Positions 45,939 to 56,644 of a stretch of DNA of 64,000 nt are shown here, piece by piece (position 1 is the first letter of the stretch; each line of letters opens with the position of its first letter). The notes beneath the pieces are model-generated. The model ran no database searches, had not been told where the DNA came from, and worked only from the letters and a program-made list of their open reading frames with translations. The position numbers and the translations under genes are program-made. The DNA is from Paucisalibacillus globulus (GTDB taxonomy: Bacteria; Bacillota; Bacilli; Bacillales; Amphibacillaceae). The stretch is taken from positions 235,844-299,843 of the forward strand of contig NZ_LT855393.1 of NCBI RefSeq assembly GCF_900184735.1, given 5' to 3'.

Positions 45939-48389
45939 ATGGAGTCAGTTCAAGGGGCCCAGCCAAAGGCTATAGGTGTAGAAGGAACATTTCTTGCGAA
46001 CATACGAATGAAAATATACACTGGTGGAAAAAAAATATTACTTGATCATGGATGGCTATATGTTTTTGTAGGATTTTTATTGGGACGGGCTATTATATTA
46101 TCCGTTGTATCGCCATTTGCTGTTGCCTTCCTAGCAACGCTATGGTTTATGCATAAAGACAAAGCAGCTAAAACATTACTTGCCACGATGGCAGGTGCAT
46201 TTACTATTTCATTGTCACATGGGTTATTTGTTGGGATAGCCTGCTTCTTCTTTATCATTATCGGTGCCATTTTTAAGAACGTAAAAGGCCAGCAAACGAA
46301 GATTCCGATTTTTGTATTCCTAGCAACGGTAGGACCAAGAATCTTTCTTTATTCAATAAATGGACAACTTACATCCTATGAATGGATGCTAATATTCGTA
46401 GAAGGAATCCTAGGAACAGTGCTTGTACTAATCTTTATGCAAAGTGTTCCTCTATTGTCGCAAAAAAGATATCGTCCAACATTAAAGAATGAAGAAATTG
46501 TCTGTATGATTATATTAATTGCGTCTATTCTTACAGGAACAGCGGGTTGGGAAGTATACGGGGCGCAGTTGGAGCAGGTATTATCGAGATACTTTGTACT
46601 AATATTTGCTTTTGTGGGTGGAGCATCTATTGGTTCCACTGTTGGTGTTGTAGTGGGATTAATCTTATCATTAGCAAACGTTGCTAATCTTTATCAAATG
46701 AGCCTGCTAGCATTTTCTGGTTTACTTGGAGGATTGCTTAAGGAAGGGAAGAAAATTGGTGTCGGTGCGGGTTTATTAGTTGGTACCTTTTTAGTAGGAA
46801 TCTATGGAGACTCTAGCTCACTTATCCCTTCTTTAGTAGAATCATCTATTGCAATTCTACTATTTCTTATAACACCAGCTAGCTGGTTTACTCAATTATC
46901 ACGATATATTCCGGGAACAGAGGAACATGCCAATGAGCAGCAACAGTATTTACAAAAAATCCGTAATGTAACGGCTAAAAGGGTAGAACAATTCTCTGAG
47001 GTTTTTGAAGCCTTATCTAAGAGCTTTAGCTCAGCAGAAAATTATTCAATGGAAGAAGAAGAAGCACAACGGGAAACAGATTACTTTTTAAGTAATGTGA
47101 CCGAAAAGACATGCCAATCTTGTTTTATGAAGGAAAGGTGTTGGCAACAACAATTTGATACAACCTACACCTTAATGGGAGAACTAAAGAAAGATATTGA
47201 AACGGGTAATGATCCAAGTAGAAAGCTAGTCAAGGAGTTTGAGAACCACTGTATCAAATCTCGTAAGGTTATAGATACCATGAATGAGGAAATGTCCTAT
47301 TTTGAAGCGAATCGTAAACTTAGAAGACAAGTTTTTGAAAGTAAAAAATTAGTTGCAGAGCAATTACAAGGTGTATCCGATGTCATGGAAGACTTCGCTA
47401 AGGAAATTTTAAAAGAACGGGAACAGCATGAAAATCAGGAAATGCAAATTAGCCATGCCTTAAAATCTATTGGAATTGAATTAGAAAAGTTAGATGTCTA
47501 TCGACTGGATAAAGGTAATGTTGATATCGAAATGACAGCATCTTTCTATGATTACCATGGGGAAGGTTCTAAGCTCATTGCACCGATTTTATCGGATATA
47601 TTAAATGAAACCATTGTGGTGAAACAAGAGGACATATCACCATTTCCAAATGGGTATTCTTTTCTAGCATTTGGATCTGCAAAGGAGTTTACCATTGAAA
47701 CCGGTGTGGCGAATGCCGCTAAGGGTGGTGGTATCGTATCTGGAGATAGTTACACCATGATTGAGCTTGGTGAAGGAAAGTATGCAATGGCAATTAGTGA
47801 TGGGATGGGGAACGGTGTACGAGCTAACGAAGAAAGTAAAGAAACATTACGATTACTTCAACAAATCTTACAGACAGGTATACCAGAAAAGGTTGCTATT
47901 AAATCTATTAATTCTATTCTAGCTCTCAGAACAACCGATGAAATGTTTGCAACACTTGATTTGGCCGTAATCAATTTACATAATGCCTTTGTAAGGTTCT
48001 TAAAGATCGGATCTACTCCTAGTTTTGTAAAACGAGGAGATCAACTGTTGAAGATAGAGGCTAGCAATTTGCCGATGGGAATTATTCGTGAATTTGAAGT
48101 GGATATCGTGAATGAGCAATTGCAGTCTGAAGATCTCCTAATTATGATGAGTGACGGCATTTTTGACGGACCAAAGCATGTGGAAAATACCGATATCTGG
48201 TTAAAGCGGAAGATACGAGAAATGGAAACAGATCACCCACAAGAAATAGCGGATCTGTTATTGGAGGAAGTTATTCGAACAAGATCAGGAGAAATAGAAG
48301 ATGATATGACGGTGCTAGTTGCGAAGGTAAAAAAGAATATTCCAGAATGGGCAACCTTCCCAATCTATCAAACCAAGGCAACTGTGTAA
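45939..48389 (+). CDS. spoIIE: stage II sporulation protein E (PP2C phosphatase)
   Basis: Membrane phosphatase that dephosphorylates SpoIIAA to activate sigma-F in the forespore, and that also associates with FtsZ at the polar septum. The 816 residues (B. subtilis 827) have about ten N-terminal transmembrane segments (about 45-325), a central FtsZ-interaction and regulatory region, and a C-terminal PP2C domain (about 590-800) with SGDSYTMIELGEGKYAMAIS and the metal-binding DGMGNG at 621-626. The ATG follows CAGAGGAGTGG. It starts the spoIIE-yabS-yabT group. Confidence 0.96.
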   Translation: MESVQGAQPKAIGVEGTFLANIRMKIYTGGKKILLDHGWLYVFVGFLLGRAIILSVVSPFAVAFLATLWFMHKDKAAKTLLATMAGAFTISLSHGLFVGIACFFFIIIGAIFKNVKGQQTKIPIFVFLATVGPRIFLYSINGQLTSYEWMLIFVEGILGTVLVLIFMQSVPLLSQKRYRPTLKNEEIVCMIILIASILTGTAGWEVYGAQLEQVLSRYFVLIFAFVGGASIGSTVGVVVGLILSLANVANLYQMSLLAFSGLLGGLLKEGKKIGVGAGLLVGTFLVGIYGDSSSLIPSLVESSIAILLFLITPASWFTQLSRYIPGTEEHANEQQQYLQKIRNVTAKRVEQFSEVFEALSKSFSSAENYSMEEEEAQRETDYFLSNVTEKTCQSCFMKERCWQQQFDTTYTLMGELKKDIETGNDPSRKLVKEFENHCIKSRKVIDTMNEEMSYFEANRKLRRQVFESKKLVAEQLQGVSDVMEDFAKEILKEREQHENQEMQISHALKSIGIELEKLDVYRLDKGNVDIEMTASFYDYHGEGSKLIAPILSDILNETIVVKQEDISPFPNGYSFLAFGSAKEFTIETGVANAAKGGGIVSGDSYTMIELGEGKYAMAISDGMGNGVRANEESKETLRLLQQILQTGIPEKVAIKSINSILALRTTDEMFATLDLAVINLHNAFVRFLKIGSTPSFVKRGDQLLKIEASNLPMGIIREFEVDIVNEQLQSEDLLIMMSDGIFDGPKHVENTDIWLKRKIREMETDHPQEIADLLLEEVIRTRSGEIEDDMTVLVAKVKKNIPEWATFPIYQTKATV

Positions 48390-48486
48390 CTAGACTCCTT
48401 AATTTATCCTGTATAGCCCCTTCTTTTATGTATATTTCCAATTATTTTTGTCGATGATGGTAATGATTAATCTGGAGGTGTTCGTA

Positions 48487-49221
48487 TTGAAGAAGGGGAC
48501 TTTAAAGCAAATTCTATTAATTACAGATGGGTGTTCTAATAAAGGCGAGGACCCAGCAGCAACAGCAGCTTTGGCACATCAACAAGGAATTACAGTTAAT
48601 GTAATTGGTATTTTAGAAGATGACCAAACAGAGGAACCGGAAGGACTACAAGAAGTCGAAGAAATTGCACTATCTGGTGGTGGTGTCAGTCAGTTAGTTT
48701 ATAAGCAAGCATTATCACAAACGGTACAGATGGTAACCAAGCAAGGAATGACCCAGACCTTACAAGGGTTAGTCAATTTGGAGCTTAAACAAATTCTTGG
48801 ACGTGAACAAACCATGGAAGATTTAGACCCAGAGAAGCGTGGGGAAATCATGGAAGTTGTTGAAGATTTAGGGGAAACTAGTGATTTAGAAGTGTTAGTT
48901 CTAATCGATACTAGTGCAAGCATGCATGATAAGTTACCAACTGTTAAGGAAGCTTTAATTGACTTGTCTATCAGTTTGAATTCCAGGGTGGGGAGAAACC
49001 GGTTCGCCATATATAATTTCCCGGGAAAACGTAAGGATATTGATAAAGTACTAGACTGGTCTCCGAGACTAGATACCATGTCGTCAGTCTTTCCAAAGCT
49101 TACAAGTGGAGGGATTACGCCAACAGGTCCGGCTATCCGAGAAGCAATGTATCAATTTGGTAAAAAAAGCTTGCTAAGGAGCTTCAGAAATAACCATGAA
49201 CAAGACATTGAAAACGCATGA
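48487..49221 (+). CDS. yabS: von Willebrand factor A domain protein YabS
   Basis: A 244-residue protein (B. subtilis 245) containing a VWA-like fold. There is an N-terminal strand LLITDGCSNKGEDPAAT and a MIDAS-type motif LIDTSASM (about 139-146). The TTG at 48487 is chosen because GGAGGTG (48473-48479) is correctly spaced; the 13 residues upstream are not in homologues. Function unknown; it always accompanies yabT and spoIIE. Its end overlaps yabT by 26 bases. Confidence 0.9.
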   Translation: MKKGTLKQILLITDGCSNKGEDPAATAALAHQQGITVNVIGILEDDQTEEPEGLQEVEEIALSGGGVSQLVYKQALSQTVQMVTKQGMTQTLQGLVNLELKQILGREQTMEDLDPEKRGEIMEVVEDLGETSDLEVLVLIDTSASMHDKLPTVKEALIDLSISLNSRVGRNRFAIYNFPGKRKDIDKVLDWSPRLDTMSSVFPKLTSGGITPTGPAIREAMYQFGKKSLLRSFRNNHEQDIENA

Positions 49222-50122
49222 TTCCTTCCTAAGACCCGGGATGACACTAACTGGTAAATGGCATCAAAAACGGTATGTTATCATTCGAAAACTAGGAAAT
49301 GGTGCTATAGGATCGGTCTATCTATGTGATGCGAATGGTAAAAAAGCAGCATTAAAGATAAGTGATATCAGTACCTCTATTACGATGGAGGTTAATGTAT
49401 TAAAGTCACTAGGAAAGGTCCAAGGAAAGAGTCTTGGACCTTCTTTGTTGGATGTTGATGATTGGGTAACACCGGTCGGACAGACATTTTCCTTCTATGT
49501 GATGGAATATATTCATGGTCAAACACTTCCAGAGTTTATGAAGCAGAACGGAAAGGAATGGATTGGAGTGTTTATGCTCCAATTATTAGAAGATCTCGGT
49601 AACTTACATCAATCTGGATGGGTATTCGGTGACTTAAAGGTTGATAATTTACTTGTAACAGGTTCACCAACACGGCTTCGTTGGATTGATGTTGGGGGAA
49701 CAACACAAATAGGTAGGGCAATTAAGGAGTATACCGAGTTTTATGACCGAGGGTATTGGGGATTAGGTACGAGAAAAGCAGAGCCAAGTTATGACCTATT
49801 TGCATTAGTGATGGTGTTTGTAGGTGTTTTCTATCCAAAACAATTCCCAAAAGGGTCAAATCCCCAAGCAACCTTATTTAAGAAAATGAATGAAGTAAAA
49901 GCACTGAAGCCTTATGAGGCATGTTTTAAAAAAGCTTTAACAGGGAAATATCAAACGAGTATTGAAATGAAGCAAGAATTATCTTCTATTATTTATGATT
50001 TGCAGAAGAAACCACAAACTACCACCAAAAGAAAGCAAGATAATCCTCCATTAGCATTGGAGTCTATTGGTTTCTTGTTAATTGCACTTGGGTATTATGT
50101 ATCCTCACTATTAATTCCTTAA
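49196..50122 (+). CDS. yabT: membrane-anchored Ser/Thr protein kinase YabT
   Basis: Hanks-type kinase of 308 residues (B. subtilis 338), activated by DNA in the B. subtilis enzyme and known to phosphorylate RecA and AbrB during sporulation. Visible: glycine-rich loop LGNGAIGSVYL (about 38-48), catalytic loop GDLKVDNLL (145-153), which lacks the usual HRD histidine as in YabT, and DVGG in place of DFG. A basic linker leads to a C-terminal transmembrane helix (about 285-305) with no extracellular domain. The start lies inside yabS, so the exact ATG is not certain. Confidence 0.93.
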   Translation: MNKTLKTHDSFLRPGMTLTGKWHQKRYVIIRKLGNGAIGSVYLCDANGKKAALKISDISTSITMEVNVLKSLGKVQGKSLGPSLLDVDDWVTPVGQTFSFYVMEYIHGQTLPEFMKQNGKEWIGVFMLQLLEDLGNLHQSGWVFGDLKVDNLLVTGSPTRLRWIDVGGTTQIGRAIKEYTEFYDRGYWGLGTRKAEPSYDLFALVMVFVGVFYPKQFPKGSNPQATLFKKMNEVKALKPYEACFKKALTGKYQTSIEMKQELSSIIYDLQKKPQTTTKRKQDNPPLALESIGFLLIALGYYVSSLLIP

Positions 50123-50183
50123 TAGCTCTATGGTTCTGTGATAAAATAAAGAGGTAATCAGTAATTAAGAGGGTGGACATTTA

Positions 50184-51569
50184 GTGAAGGATGTTGTGAC
50201 AGATTTTATTGAAAAGCATCAACTATTATTACCGGGTAAAACCGTCCTAGTAGCAGTATCAGGTGGCCCAGATTCCATGGCTCTCCTACATTTTTTAAAG
50301 TCCATTCAAATGGAATGGAACATTAGGGTGATTGCTCTCTCGGTTGATCATCAATTAAGAGGAGAGGAAAGCAGAGCGGACCTCAATTTTGTAGAGAGAA
50401 TCTGCCAAGAGTGGAGTATAGAATTTGTTGGGACATCTGTTGATGTGGAAGGTCATAAGAAGAATAATCAAATTGGAACACAGAGAGCTGCAAGAGAACT
50501 CCGATACCGTTTTTTTGCAGAACAAATGAAGTATTTTCAAGCTGATTACCTTGCCTTTGGTCATCATGGTGACGATCAAGCGGAAACGATGTTGATGAAA
50601 TTAGTTCGTTCAGGTGATTCTAGTTCCTTCTCCGGTATACCCGTAAAGAGAGAATTTGCCGGTGGGAAAATTATACGACCATTTTTATGTGTGACAAAGG
50701 GAGAGCTAGAGAATTATTGTGAGGCTCACGGCATTGTTCCAAGAATGGATCCTTCTAATGAAAGTGTGGACTATACTCGTAATTTCTACCGAATAAAAGT
50801 ACTCCCCTTGTTAAAAAGTAAAAACGGTAACCTACATAAAACGATCCAACATCTAAGTGAATCACTGGAAGCGGATGAAGAGTTTCTTCAATTGGAAGCA
50901 AAAAAGATGTTTAAGGAAGTCGTTCATACAGAAGAAAATCCATTAAGAGCTTCGTTTAAAATTGATGACTTTGTATCACGTGCATCTGCTTTACAAAGGC
51001 GTGTCTATCATCTAATATTAAACTATCTATATTACAATGATTTACCTAAGGATTTATCCTATGTCCACGAGGAACAATTACTATCGTTATTGGCCAAAAA
51101 TAAACGTAATGTACAAATTGATTTTCCCCGTCATTTAAAGGTAGAAAAAGCATATAATAAACTTATCTTTTATTTCCAAGAACTAGAGAAAAACCCCCTT
51201 AATTTCCATGAGGTGTTAAACGTACCAGGAGAAGTATTATTACCAAATGGTAAAAAAATAATCGCTACATATCAACATGAAATCACGAGAATGGATAATC
51301 ATACATATATATGTTTGGAAAGTGAATTGGTACTCCCATTACATATTCGAACACGGCGTGATGGTGATCGGATGAGCTGGAAGGGGTTAAATGGAAGTAA
51401 GAAGTTGAAAGATATTTTTATCGATGCAAAAATACCCTTACAAGATAGGAATAGTTGGCCAGTTGTAACGGATAATAATGGGGATATACTTTGGCTTGTT
51501 GGATTAAAGAAACGAGATCCAATACCAAACCAAAAAAGTTCCTCATATATACAGCTTTATTATGAATAA
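50184..51569 (+). CDS. tilS: tRNA(Ile)-lysidine synthase
   Basis: Adds lysine to C34 of tRNA-Ile2(CAU), an essential decoding change. The 461 residues contain the PP-loop AVSGGPDSM (24-32), an HxLRGEES motif (about 57-64), and a C-terminal domain ending with the LKKRDPIPNQ stretch. The GTG start follows GAGGGTGGAC. It precedes hpt by 23 bases; the tilS-hpt-ftsH order is highly conserved. Confidence 0.95.
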   Translation: MKDVVTDFIEKHQLLLPGKTVLVAVSGGPDSMALLHFLKSIQMEWNIRVIALSVDHQLRGEESRADLNFVERICQEWSIEFVGTSVDVEGHKKNNQIGTQRAARELRYRFFAEQMKYFQADYLAFGHHGDDQAETMLMKLVRSGDSSSFSGIPVKREFAGGKIIRPFLCVTKGELENYCEAHGIVPRMDPSNESVDYTRNFYRIKVLPLLKSKNGNLHKTIQHLSESLEADEEFLQLEAKKMFKEVVHTEENPLRASFKIDDFVSRASALQRRVYHLILNYLYYNDLPKDLSYVHEEQLLSLLAKNKRNVQIDFPRHLKVEKAYNKLIFYFQELEKNPLNFHEVLNVPGEVLLPNGKKIIATYQHEITRMDNHTYICLESELVLPLHIRTRRDGDRMSWKGLNGSKKLKDIFIDAKIPLQDRNSWPVVTDNNGDILWLVGLKKRDPIPNQKSSSYIQLYYE

Positions 51570-51592
51570 GGTAATTTGTAGGAGGGTTTTAT

Positions 51593-52141
51593 TTGCATAA
51601 CGAAATTAAGAAAGTACTCATCACAGAAGAAGAGATCGCAGCAAAGTGCAAGGAAATCGGGGAAAAACTGACACAGGAATATGAAGGACGCTTTCCGTTA
51701 GCAATCGGTGTATTAAAAGGCGCATTGCCATTTATGTCCGATGTATTAAGACAAGTACATACCCATTTGGAAATGGATTTTATGGATGTTTCAAGTTACG
51801 GTGGTACCAATACTAAATCTTCAGGGGAAGTAAAAATACTGAAAGACCTAAATACGAAGGTAGAAGGTCGTGATTTATTAATTATTGAGGATATAATTGA
51901 TAGTGGTAATACGTTACGTTATTTAGTTGATTTATTTAAATATCGCCAAGCAAACTCAATCAAAATTGTTACGTTACTTGATAAGCCAACTGGTCGCACA
52001 GCTGATATTAAGGCGGATCTAGTAGGATTTGAAGTGCCAGATGAATTTGTTGTAGGATATGGGCTAGACTATGATGAAAAGTACCGTAATTTACCGTACA
52101 TCGGTGTCCTAAAGCCAGAAATTTATGGTGGAGAAGAATAA
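51593..52141 (+). CDS. hpt: hypoxanthine-guanine phosphoribosyltransferase
   Basis: Salvages hypoxanthine and guanine with PRPP. The 182 residues (B. subtilis HprT 180) show [11 protein letters not shown] (about 99-109), the PRPP-binding loop, and the conserved [21 protein letters not shown] segment (about residues 144-164). The start is TTG, with an excellent TAGGAGGG ribosome site eight bases before it. In B. subtilis HprT also helps activate ftsH transcription with TilS. Confidence 0.95.
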   Translation: MHNEIKKVLITEEEIAAKCKEIGEKLTQEYEGRFPLAIGVLKGALPFMSDVLRQVHTHLEMDFMDVSSYGGTNTKSSGEVKILKDLNTKVEGRDLLIIEDIIDSGNTLRYLVDLFKYRQANSIKIVTLLDKPTGRTADIKADLVGFEVPDEFVVGYGLDYDEKYRNLPYIGVLKPEIYGGEE

Positions 52142-52186
52142 TAACATAATATGGAAACATTTGTCCCAATTGCAGGGAGCAATTAG

Positions 52187-52216
52187 TTGAAAAATTTAAA
52201 TTTTATATGATACTAT
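52187..52216 (+). promoter_or_regulatory. candidate sigma-A promoter of ftsH
   Basis: TTGAAA (52187-52192), an 18-base spacer and TACTAT (52211-52216), about 37 bases before ftsH. Confidence 0.42.
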
Positions 52217-52252
52217 TGTTAATAGTTTTTCCCGTTTGGGAGGAGGTAGGCA

Positions 52253-54235
52253 ATGAACCGAGTATTTAAGAGTGCGTTTTTTTACTTAATCATATTTTTG
52301 GTTATTATAGCCGTAATTAGTTTGTTAAGTGGTCAGAATGAACAAGCTGAAGAGATGAATGTTAATAAGTTTGTTGAATCACTTAATGCAGGCGATATCC
52401 AAGAAATGACGATGCAGCCTGTAAATGGAATTATGCGTATAACAGGTAAACTAAAAGATGACAAACAATTTGTCGCACAAGTTCCTGAGAATAATGATGT
52501 AATTGCTGATATTACAGAAACAGCATTAGAACAAAGTGTTTTAAAAACGAAACCAATGGATCAACCTAGTATCTGGGTTACGCTTCTTACAACCATGATT
52601 CCGTTTTTAATCATTGGACTTTTATTTTTCTTCTTACTTAGTCAAGCACAAGGTGGCGGCGGTGGCCGTGTCATGAACTTTGGTAAAAGTAAGGCGAAAA
52701 TGTATAGTGAAGAAAAGAAAAAAGTTCGCTTTACAGATGTAGCAGGAGCAGATGAGGAGAAACAGGAATTAGTGGAAGTAGTAGAGTTCCTGAAAGACCC
52801 ACGTAAATTCTCTGCTATTGGAGCGAGAATTCCAAAAGGGGTTCTATTAGTTGGACCTCCAGGTACTGGTAAGACATTACTTGCACGTGCTGTTGCTGGT
52901 GAGGCAGGAGTACCATTCTTCTCCATCAGTGGTTCAGACTTTGTGGAGATGTTTGTCGGTGTTGGTGCTTCACGTGTACGTGATTTATTTGAAAATGCAA
53001 AGAAAAACGCACCATGTATTATATTTATCGATGAAATTGATGCAGTAGGTCGTCAGCGTGGTGCTGGTCTTGGTGGTGGACACGATGAGCGTGAGCAAAC
53101 ACTAAACCAGTTACTAGTTGAGATGGATGGTTTTGGAGCAAATGAAGGTATCATTATTATAGCTGCAACCAACCGCCCAGATATCTTAGACCCAGCACTT
53201 CTTCGTCCAGGACGTTTTGACAGACAGATTACGGTTGATCGTCCAGATGTAAAAGGTCGTCAAGAGGTTCTAAAGGTTCACGCAAGAAACAAACCGCTAG
53301 GTCCTTCTGTTGACTTGAAGACAATTGCAATGCGCACACCTGGGTTCTCAGGTGCAGACTTAGAAAACCTTCTGAATGAAGCAGCACTTGTTGCAGCCCG
53401 TCGAGATAAGAAGGAAATAGACATGTTAGATGTAGATGAAGCTATTGACCGTGTCATCGCTGGTCCTGCTAAGAAGAACAGAGTGGTGTCCGAGAAAGAA
53501 CGTAATATCGTGGCATATCATGAAAGCGGACATACGATTATTGGTATGGTACTTGATGATGCTGATATCGTTCATAAGGTAACGATTGTTCCTCGTGGGC
53601 AAGCTGGTGGATATGCTGTTATGCTTCCAAAAGAAGACCGTTACTTCATGACTAAACCAGAACTATTCGATAAAATTACAGGCCTTTTAGGTGGTCGTGT
53701 AGCTGAAGAAATTGTCTTTGGTGAAGTAAGTACTGGCGCATCTAATGACTTCCAACGCGCTACAGGTATCGCACGTAAAATGATTACCGAGTATGGTATG
53801 AGTGATAAACTTGGACCTCTACAATATAGTAGTGGTGGCGGAGAAGTCTTCCTTGGAAGAGATATTAATAACGAACAGAATTATAGTGATGCAATTGCTC
53901 ATGACATTGATCAAGAAATGCAAAACTTTATTAATCATTGTTATGACCGCGCAAAAACTATCCTTACAGAGAACCGCGATAAGCTAGAACTAATCGCTCA
54001 AACACTTCTAGAAGTCGAGACATTAGATGCAAGACAAATCAAGTCTCTATTTGAAGATGGTGTTCTTCCAGAACCAGAAGATTATGAGGAAGAAACAGCA
54101 GATAAGGACGTTAAAGTTAACATTACCTCTAAAAAGGACGATGATTCTGTAGATTCTTTTGAAGAAGCGAAAGAGAAAGCAAATGAAAAGCTTCAAAAAG
54201 AAATCGAAGAAGACCAAGAAGGTAAGAACGACTAA
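52253..54235 (+). CDS. ftsH: ATP-dependent zinc metalloprotease FtsH
   Basis: Membrane-bound AAA+ protease that degrades misfolded membrane proteins and regulators, needed for sporulation entry in B. subtilis. The 660 residues (B. subtilis 637) have two transmembrane helices (about 5-24 and 104-126), Walker A GPPGTGKT (201-208), Walker [10 protein letters not shown], the second region of homology RPGRFDRQI, and the zinc site HESGH (423-427). The C-terminal tail is strongly acidic and lysine-rich. The ATG follows GGGAGGAGGTAGGC. Confidence 0.97.
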   Translation: MNRVFKSAFFYLIIFLVIIAVISLLSGQNEQAEEMNVNKFVESLNAGDIQEMTMQPVNGIMRITGKLKDDKQFVAQVPENNDVIADITETALEQSVLKTKPMDQPSIWVTLLTTMIPFLIIGLLFFFLLSQAQGGGGGRVMNFGKSKAKMYSEEKKKVRFTDVAGADEEKQELVEVVEFLKDPRKFSAIGARIPKGVLLVGPPGTGKTLLARAVAGEAGVPFFSISGSDFVEMFVGVGASRVRDLFENAKKNAPCIIFIDEIDAVGRQRGAGLGGGHDEREQTLNQLLVEMDGFGANEGIIIIAATNRPDILDPALLRPGRFDRQITVDRPDVKGRQEVLKVHARNKPLGPSVDLKTIAMRTPGFSGADLENLLNEAALVAARRDKKEIDMLDVDEAIDRVIAGPAKKNRVVSEKERNIVAYHESGHTIIGMVLDDADIVHKVTIVPRGQAGGYAVMLPKEDRYFMTKPELFDKITGLLGGRVAEEIVFGEVSTGASNDFQRATGIARKMITEYGMSDKLGPLQYSSGGGEVFLGRDINNEQNYSDAIAHDIDQEMQNFINHCYDRAKTILTENRDKLELIAQTLLEVETLDARQIKSLFEDGVLPEPEDYEEETADKDVKVNITSKKDDDSVDSFEEAKEKANEKLQKEIEEDQEGKND

Positions 54236-54247
54236 TCTAATTAAAAC

Positions 54248-54280
54248 AAGGCAGCCTTAACATTAAAGGCTGCCTTTTCT
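54248..54280 (+). terminator. terminator of ftsH
   Basis: AAGGCAGCCTT (54248-54258) and AAGGCTGCCTT (54266-54276) form the stem with TTTTCTG after it. Confidence 0.88.
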
Positions 54281-54460
54281 GTTCCATTCAGATTTGTAAT
54301 TTCACTTACGAAAATGATTTTGGTATATTATTAAAGACTCAGGTTATTTTTTGGTTGTATCTTTAGACAATATTGTTGATTATGCAGACCTTGGGCAACC
54401 TAGGTAGTAATGAATTAGATTTTCAAGTTTTACTGTTTTCTCAATGTTAATTACATAATT

Positions 54461-54866
54461 GATAGAAACTGTGCGGTAACTACTACCAATTTACATTCTT
54501 TAAAGAATGCTGTGCTAGGATACCGCTGCGGCAGAATACTCCGCTTTCCGCGGGCGGCTGGTGAGCCTCCTCGCGCTTACGCACTGCGGGGTCTCACCGA
54601 TGCCTATCCTCCCGCAGGAGTCTCCGTATTCTGCCTACGCTAGTATTCGTTTCTATACAAATATTTTTTTATAATTTAATGTAAAAAAATAACACACTAT
54701 GCTAGCGCAGGAAATACACGGAGACTCCTACGGGAATAGCGCGTGTCCGAAGACCCCTAGAGAGGTGGTCTTCCCTCGAGGAGGCTGAGGCCGTGCCCGT
54801 GGAAAGCGGAGTGTATTTCCGTAGCGGGTATGTTGCACCCAAAATAAAATATTTACCGCACTGTTA
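54461..54866. repeat. modular intergenic palindromic repeat, copies 8 and 9 (compound, two cassettes)
   Basis: One envelope, from GATAGAAACTGTGCGGTAAC (54461) to its inverted match TTTACCGCACTGTTAC (54851-54866). The first cassette (about 54524-54645) has the GGTGAGCC...GGTCTCACC core in short form. The second (about 54703-54830) has the GCGTGTCCGAAGACCCC...TGAGGCCGTGCCC core. The middle is marked by CCTACGCTAG (54635-54644) and CTAGCGCAGG (54702-54711). Apart from this compound element and the ftsH terminator, I see nothing in the 713-base gap before coaX. Confidence 0.85.
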
Positions 54867-54948
54867 CAAACAACAGTAAAAATATAAGCAACAAACAATT
54901 CGAAACCAGACTTAAGTAAAAACATATTAAGTAGGAAGGACTTACCTC

Positions 54949-55716
54949 ATGCTATTTGTTCTAGACGTTGGAAATACAAACACAGTACTTGGAGTATTTG
55001 TCGAGGAAGAACTTAAATACCACTGGAGAATCAAAACAGACCGCTATAAAACAGAAGATGAATTCGGAATGTTAATTAAATCCCTATTCGATTTCAGCGG
55101 CATAAAATTACAAGATATTAATGGAGTCGTTTTATCATCTGTTGTACCACCTATCATGTTCCCACTAGATAGAATGTGTAAAATCTATTTCGGTATCGAT
55201 CCAATAATTGTTGGAAAAGACACAGTAAAGACTAATTTAGAAATGTGCTATCCCAATCCAAAGGAAATCGGTGCAGACCGCATTGTTAATGCTGTTGGAG
55301 CTTTAAAAGAACATAAAGCACCACTTATTATCATTGACTTTGGTACTGCAACAACATACTGCTATATAAATGAATCAAACCAATACTGTGGCGGAATTAT
55401 CTCCCCAGGAATAAATATATCAATGGAAGCATTGTACCAACGTGCTTCTAAATTGCCTAAGATAGAAATTGAGGCACCAGAGAGTGTAATTGGAAAGTCA
55501 ACCGTTGAAGCAATGAAGTCAGGTGTTTTTTATGGGTATATTGGTCAAGTCGATGGGATTGTAAATCGAATAAAGCAGGATGCCGGTATGGATGCCAAAG
55601 TAATTGCTACAGGTGGACTTGCTCCATTAATAGGAAAATCATCCGAAACAATTGATGATGTAGATCCTTTTCTAACATTAAAAGGATTATATGAAATATA
55701 TAAAATGAATCGATAA
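54949..55716 (+). CDS. coaX: type III pantothenate kinase
   Basis: First step of coenzyme A synthesis. The 255-residue ASKHA-fold enzyme begins [13 protein letters not shown] (5-17), with the phosphate-binding Asp6 and Asn9. It continues with [11 protein letters not shown] (about 104-114) and the catalytic DFGTATT near 129-135. Type III enzymes do not use the CoaA fold and resist CoA feedback. The ATG follows AGGAAGGAC. hslO follows after 30 bases, as in B. subtilis (yacB-yacC). Confidence 0.95.
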   Translation: MLFVLDVGNTNTVLGVFVEEELKYHWRIKTDRYKTEDEFGMLIKSLFDFSGIKLQDINGVVLSSVVPPIMFPLDRMCKIYFGIDPIIVGKDTVKTNLEMCYPNPKEIGADRIVNAVGALKEHKAPLIIIDFGTATTYCYINESNQYCGGIISPGINISMEALYQRASKLPKIEIEAPESVIGKSTVEAMKSGVFYGYIGQVDGIVNRIKQDAGMDAKVIATGGLAPLIGKSSETIDDVDPFLTLKGLYEIYKMNR

Positions 55717-55746
55717 TTATTGAGTTTATAAAGGAGAGACATCAAT

Positions 55747-56619
55747 ATGTCAGATTACTTAATTAAGGCAACAACCTTCAATGGAATGGTTCGTGCGTAT
55801 GCTATTCGTTCCACTAATATGGTGGAGGAAGCTAGAAGACGTCATGATACATGGGCGACTGCTTCCGCTGCAATGGGGAGAACGATGACGATTTCAACTA
55901 TGATGGGAGCTATGTTAAAAGGAGATAACTCCCTAACAGTTAAGGTCGAAGGTGGAGGGCCTATCGGTGTCATTGTTACAGATGCCAATGCGAAAGGTGA
56001 AGTAAGATCCTATGTAACTAACCCCCATGTTGATTTTGACTTAAACGAAAAGGGTAAATTGGATGTAGCTAGAGCAGTTGGTACTACAGGCAGTCTTAGT
56101 ATTGTGAAAGATCTTGGATTACGTGATTACTTTACAGGACAAGTACCCATTGTATCTGGAGAGATCAGTGAGGATTTTACTTACTACTTTGCTACTTCTG
56201 AGCAAGTTCCTTCTGCAGTTGGAGCTGGAGTTTTAGTTAATCCAGACCATACCATTTTGGCAAGTGGTGGTTTTATTGTTCAAGTTATGCCCGGTGCAGA
56301 TGAAGATGTAGTGGAAAGGTTAGAAAAGAAAGTAACTTCATTTCCACCTATCTCATCTCTCGTTCAACAAGGAAAAACTCCTGAAGAGATATTAGAGCTT
56401 TTATTTGAAGGCGAAGAATTAAAAATCCATGAGAAAGTGCCTGTCCAATTTAAATGTAAATGTTCAAAAGAAAGATTAGCAAATGCGATAATTGGATTGG
56501 GTAACGATGAAATAAGACAAATGATTGATGAAGACCATGGAGCAGAAGCATCATGTCATTTTTGTAATGAGAAATATCATTTCACTGAAGAAGAACTTGA
56601 AGAATTAATTAAGAATTAA
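55747..56619 (+). CDS. hslO: redox-regulated chaperone Hsp33
   Basis: Holdase chaperone activated by oxidation and unfolding. The 290 residues show the N-terminal domain and the C-terminal zinc switch formed by KCKCS (about 236-240) and CHFC (about 270-273), four cysteines that form disulfides under bleach or peroxide stress. [20 protein letters not shown] (residues 70-89) is the family block. The ATG follows AAAGGAGAG. Confidence 0.95.
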   Translation: MSDYLIKATTFNGMVRAYAIRSTNMVEEARRRHDTWATASAAMGRTMTISTMMGAMLKGDNSLTVKVEGGGPIGVIVTDANAKGEVRSYVTNPHVDFDLNEKGKLDVARAVGTTGSLSIVKDLGLRDYFTGQVPIVSGEISEDFTYYFATSEQVPSAVGAGVLVNPDHTILASGGFIVQVMPGADEDVVERLEKKVTSFPPISSLVQQGKTPEEILELLFEGEELKIHEKVPVQFKCKCSKERLANAIIGLGNDEIRQMIDEDHGAEASCHFCNEKYHFTEEELEELIKN

Positions 56620-56644
56620 TTCGGTCTACTGGAAGGAGTAACTT

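Noticed and set aside
49196..50122. YabT as a pseudokinase because HRD and DFG are altered
   Set aside because: The B. subtilis YabT, an active kinase, has the same GDLK and DVGG variants, so the motif change does not mean loss of function.
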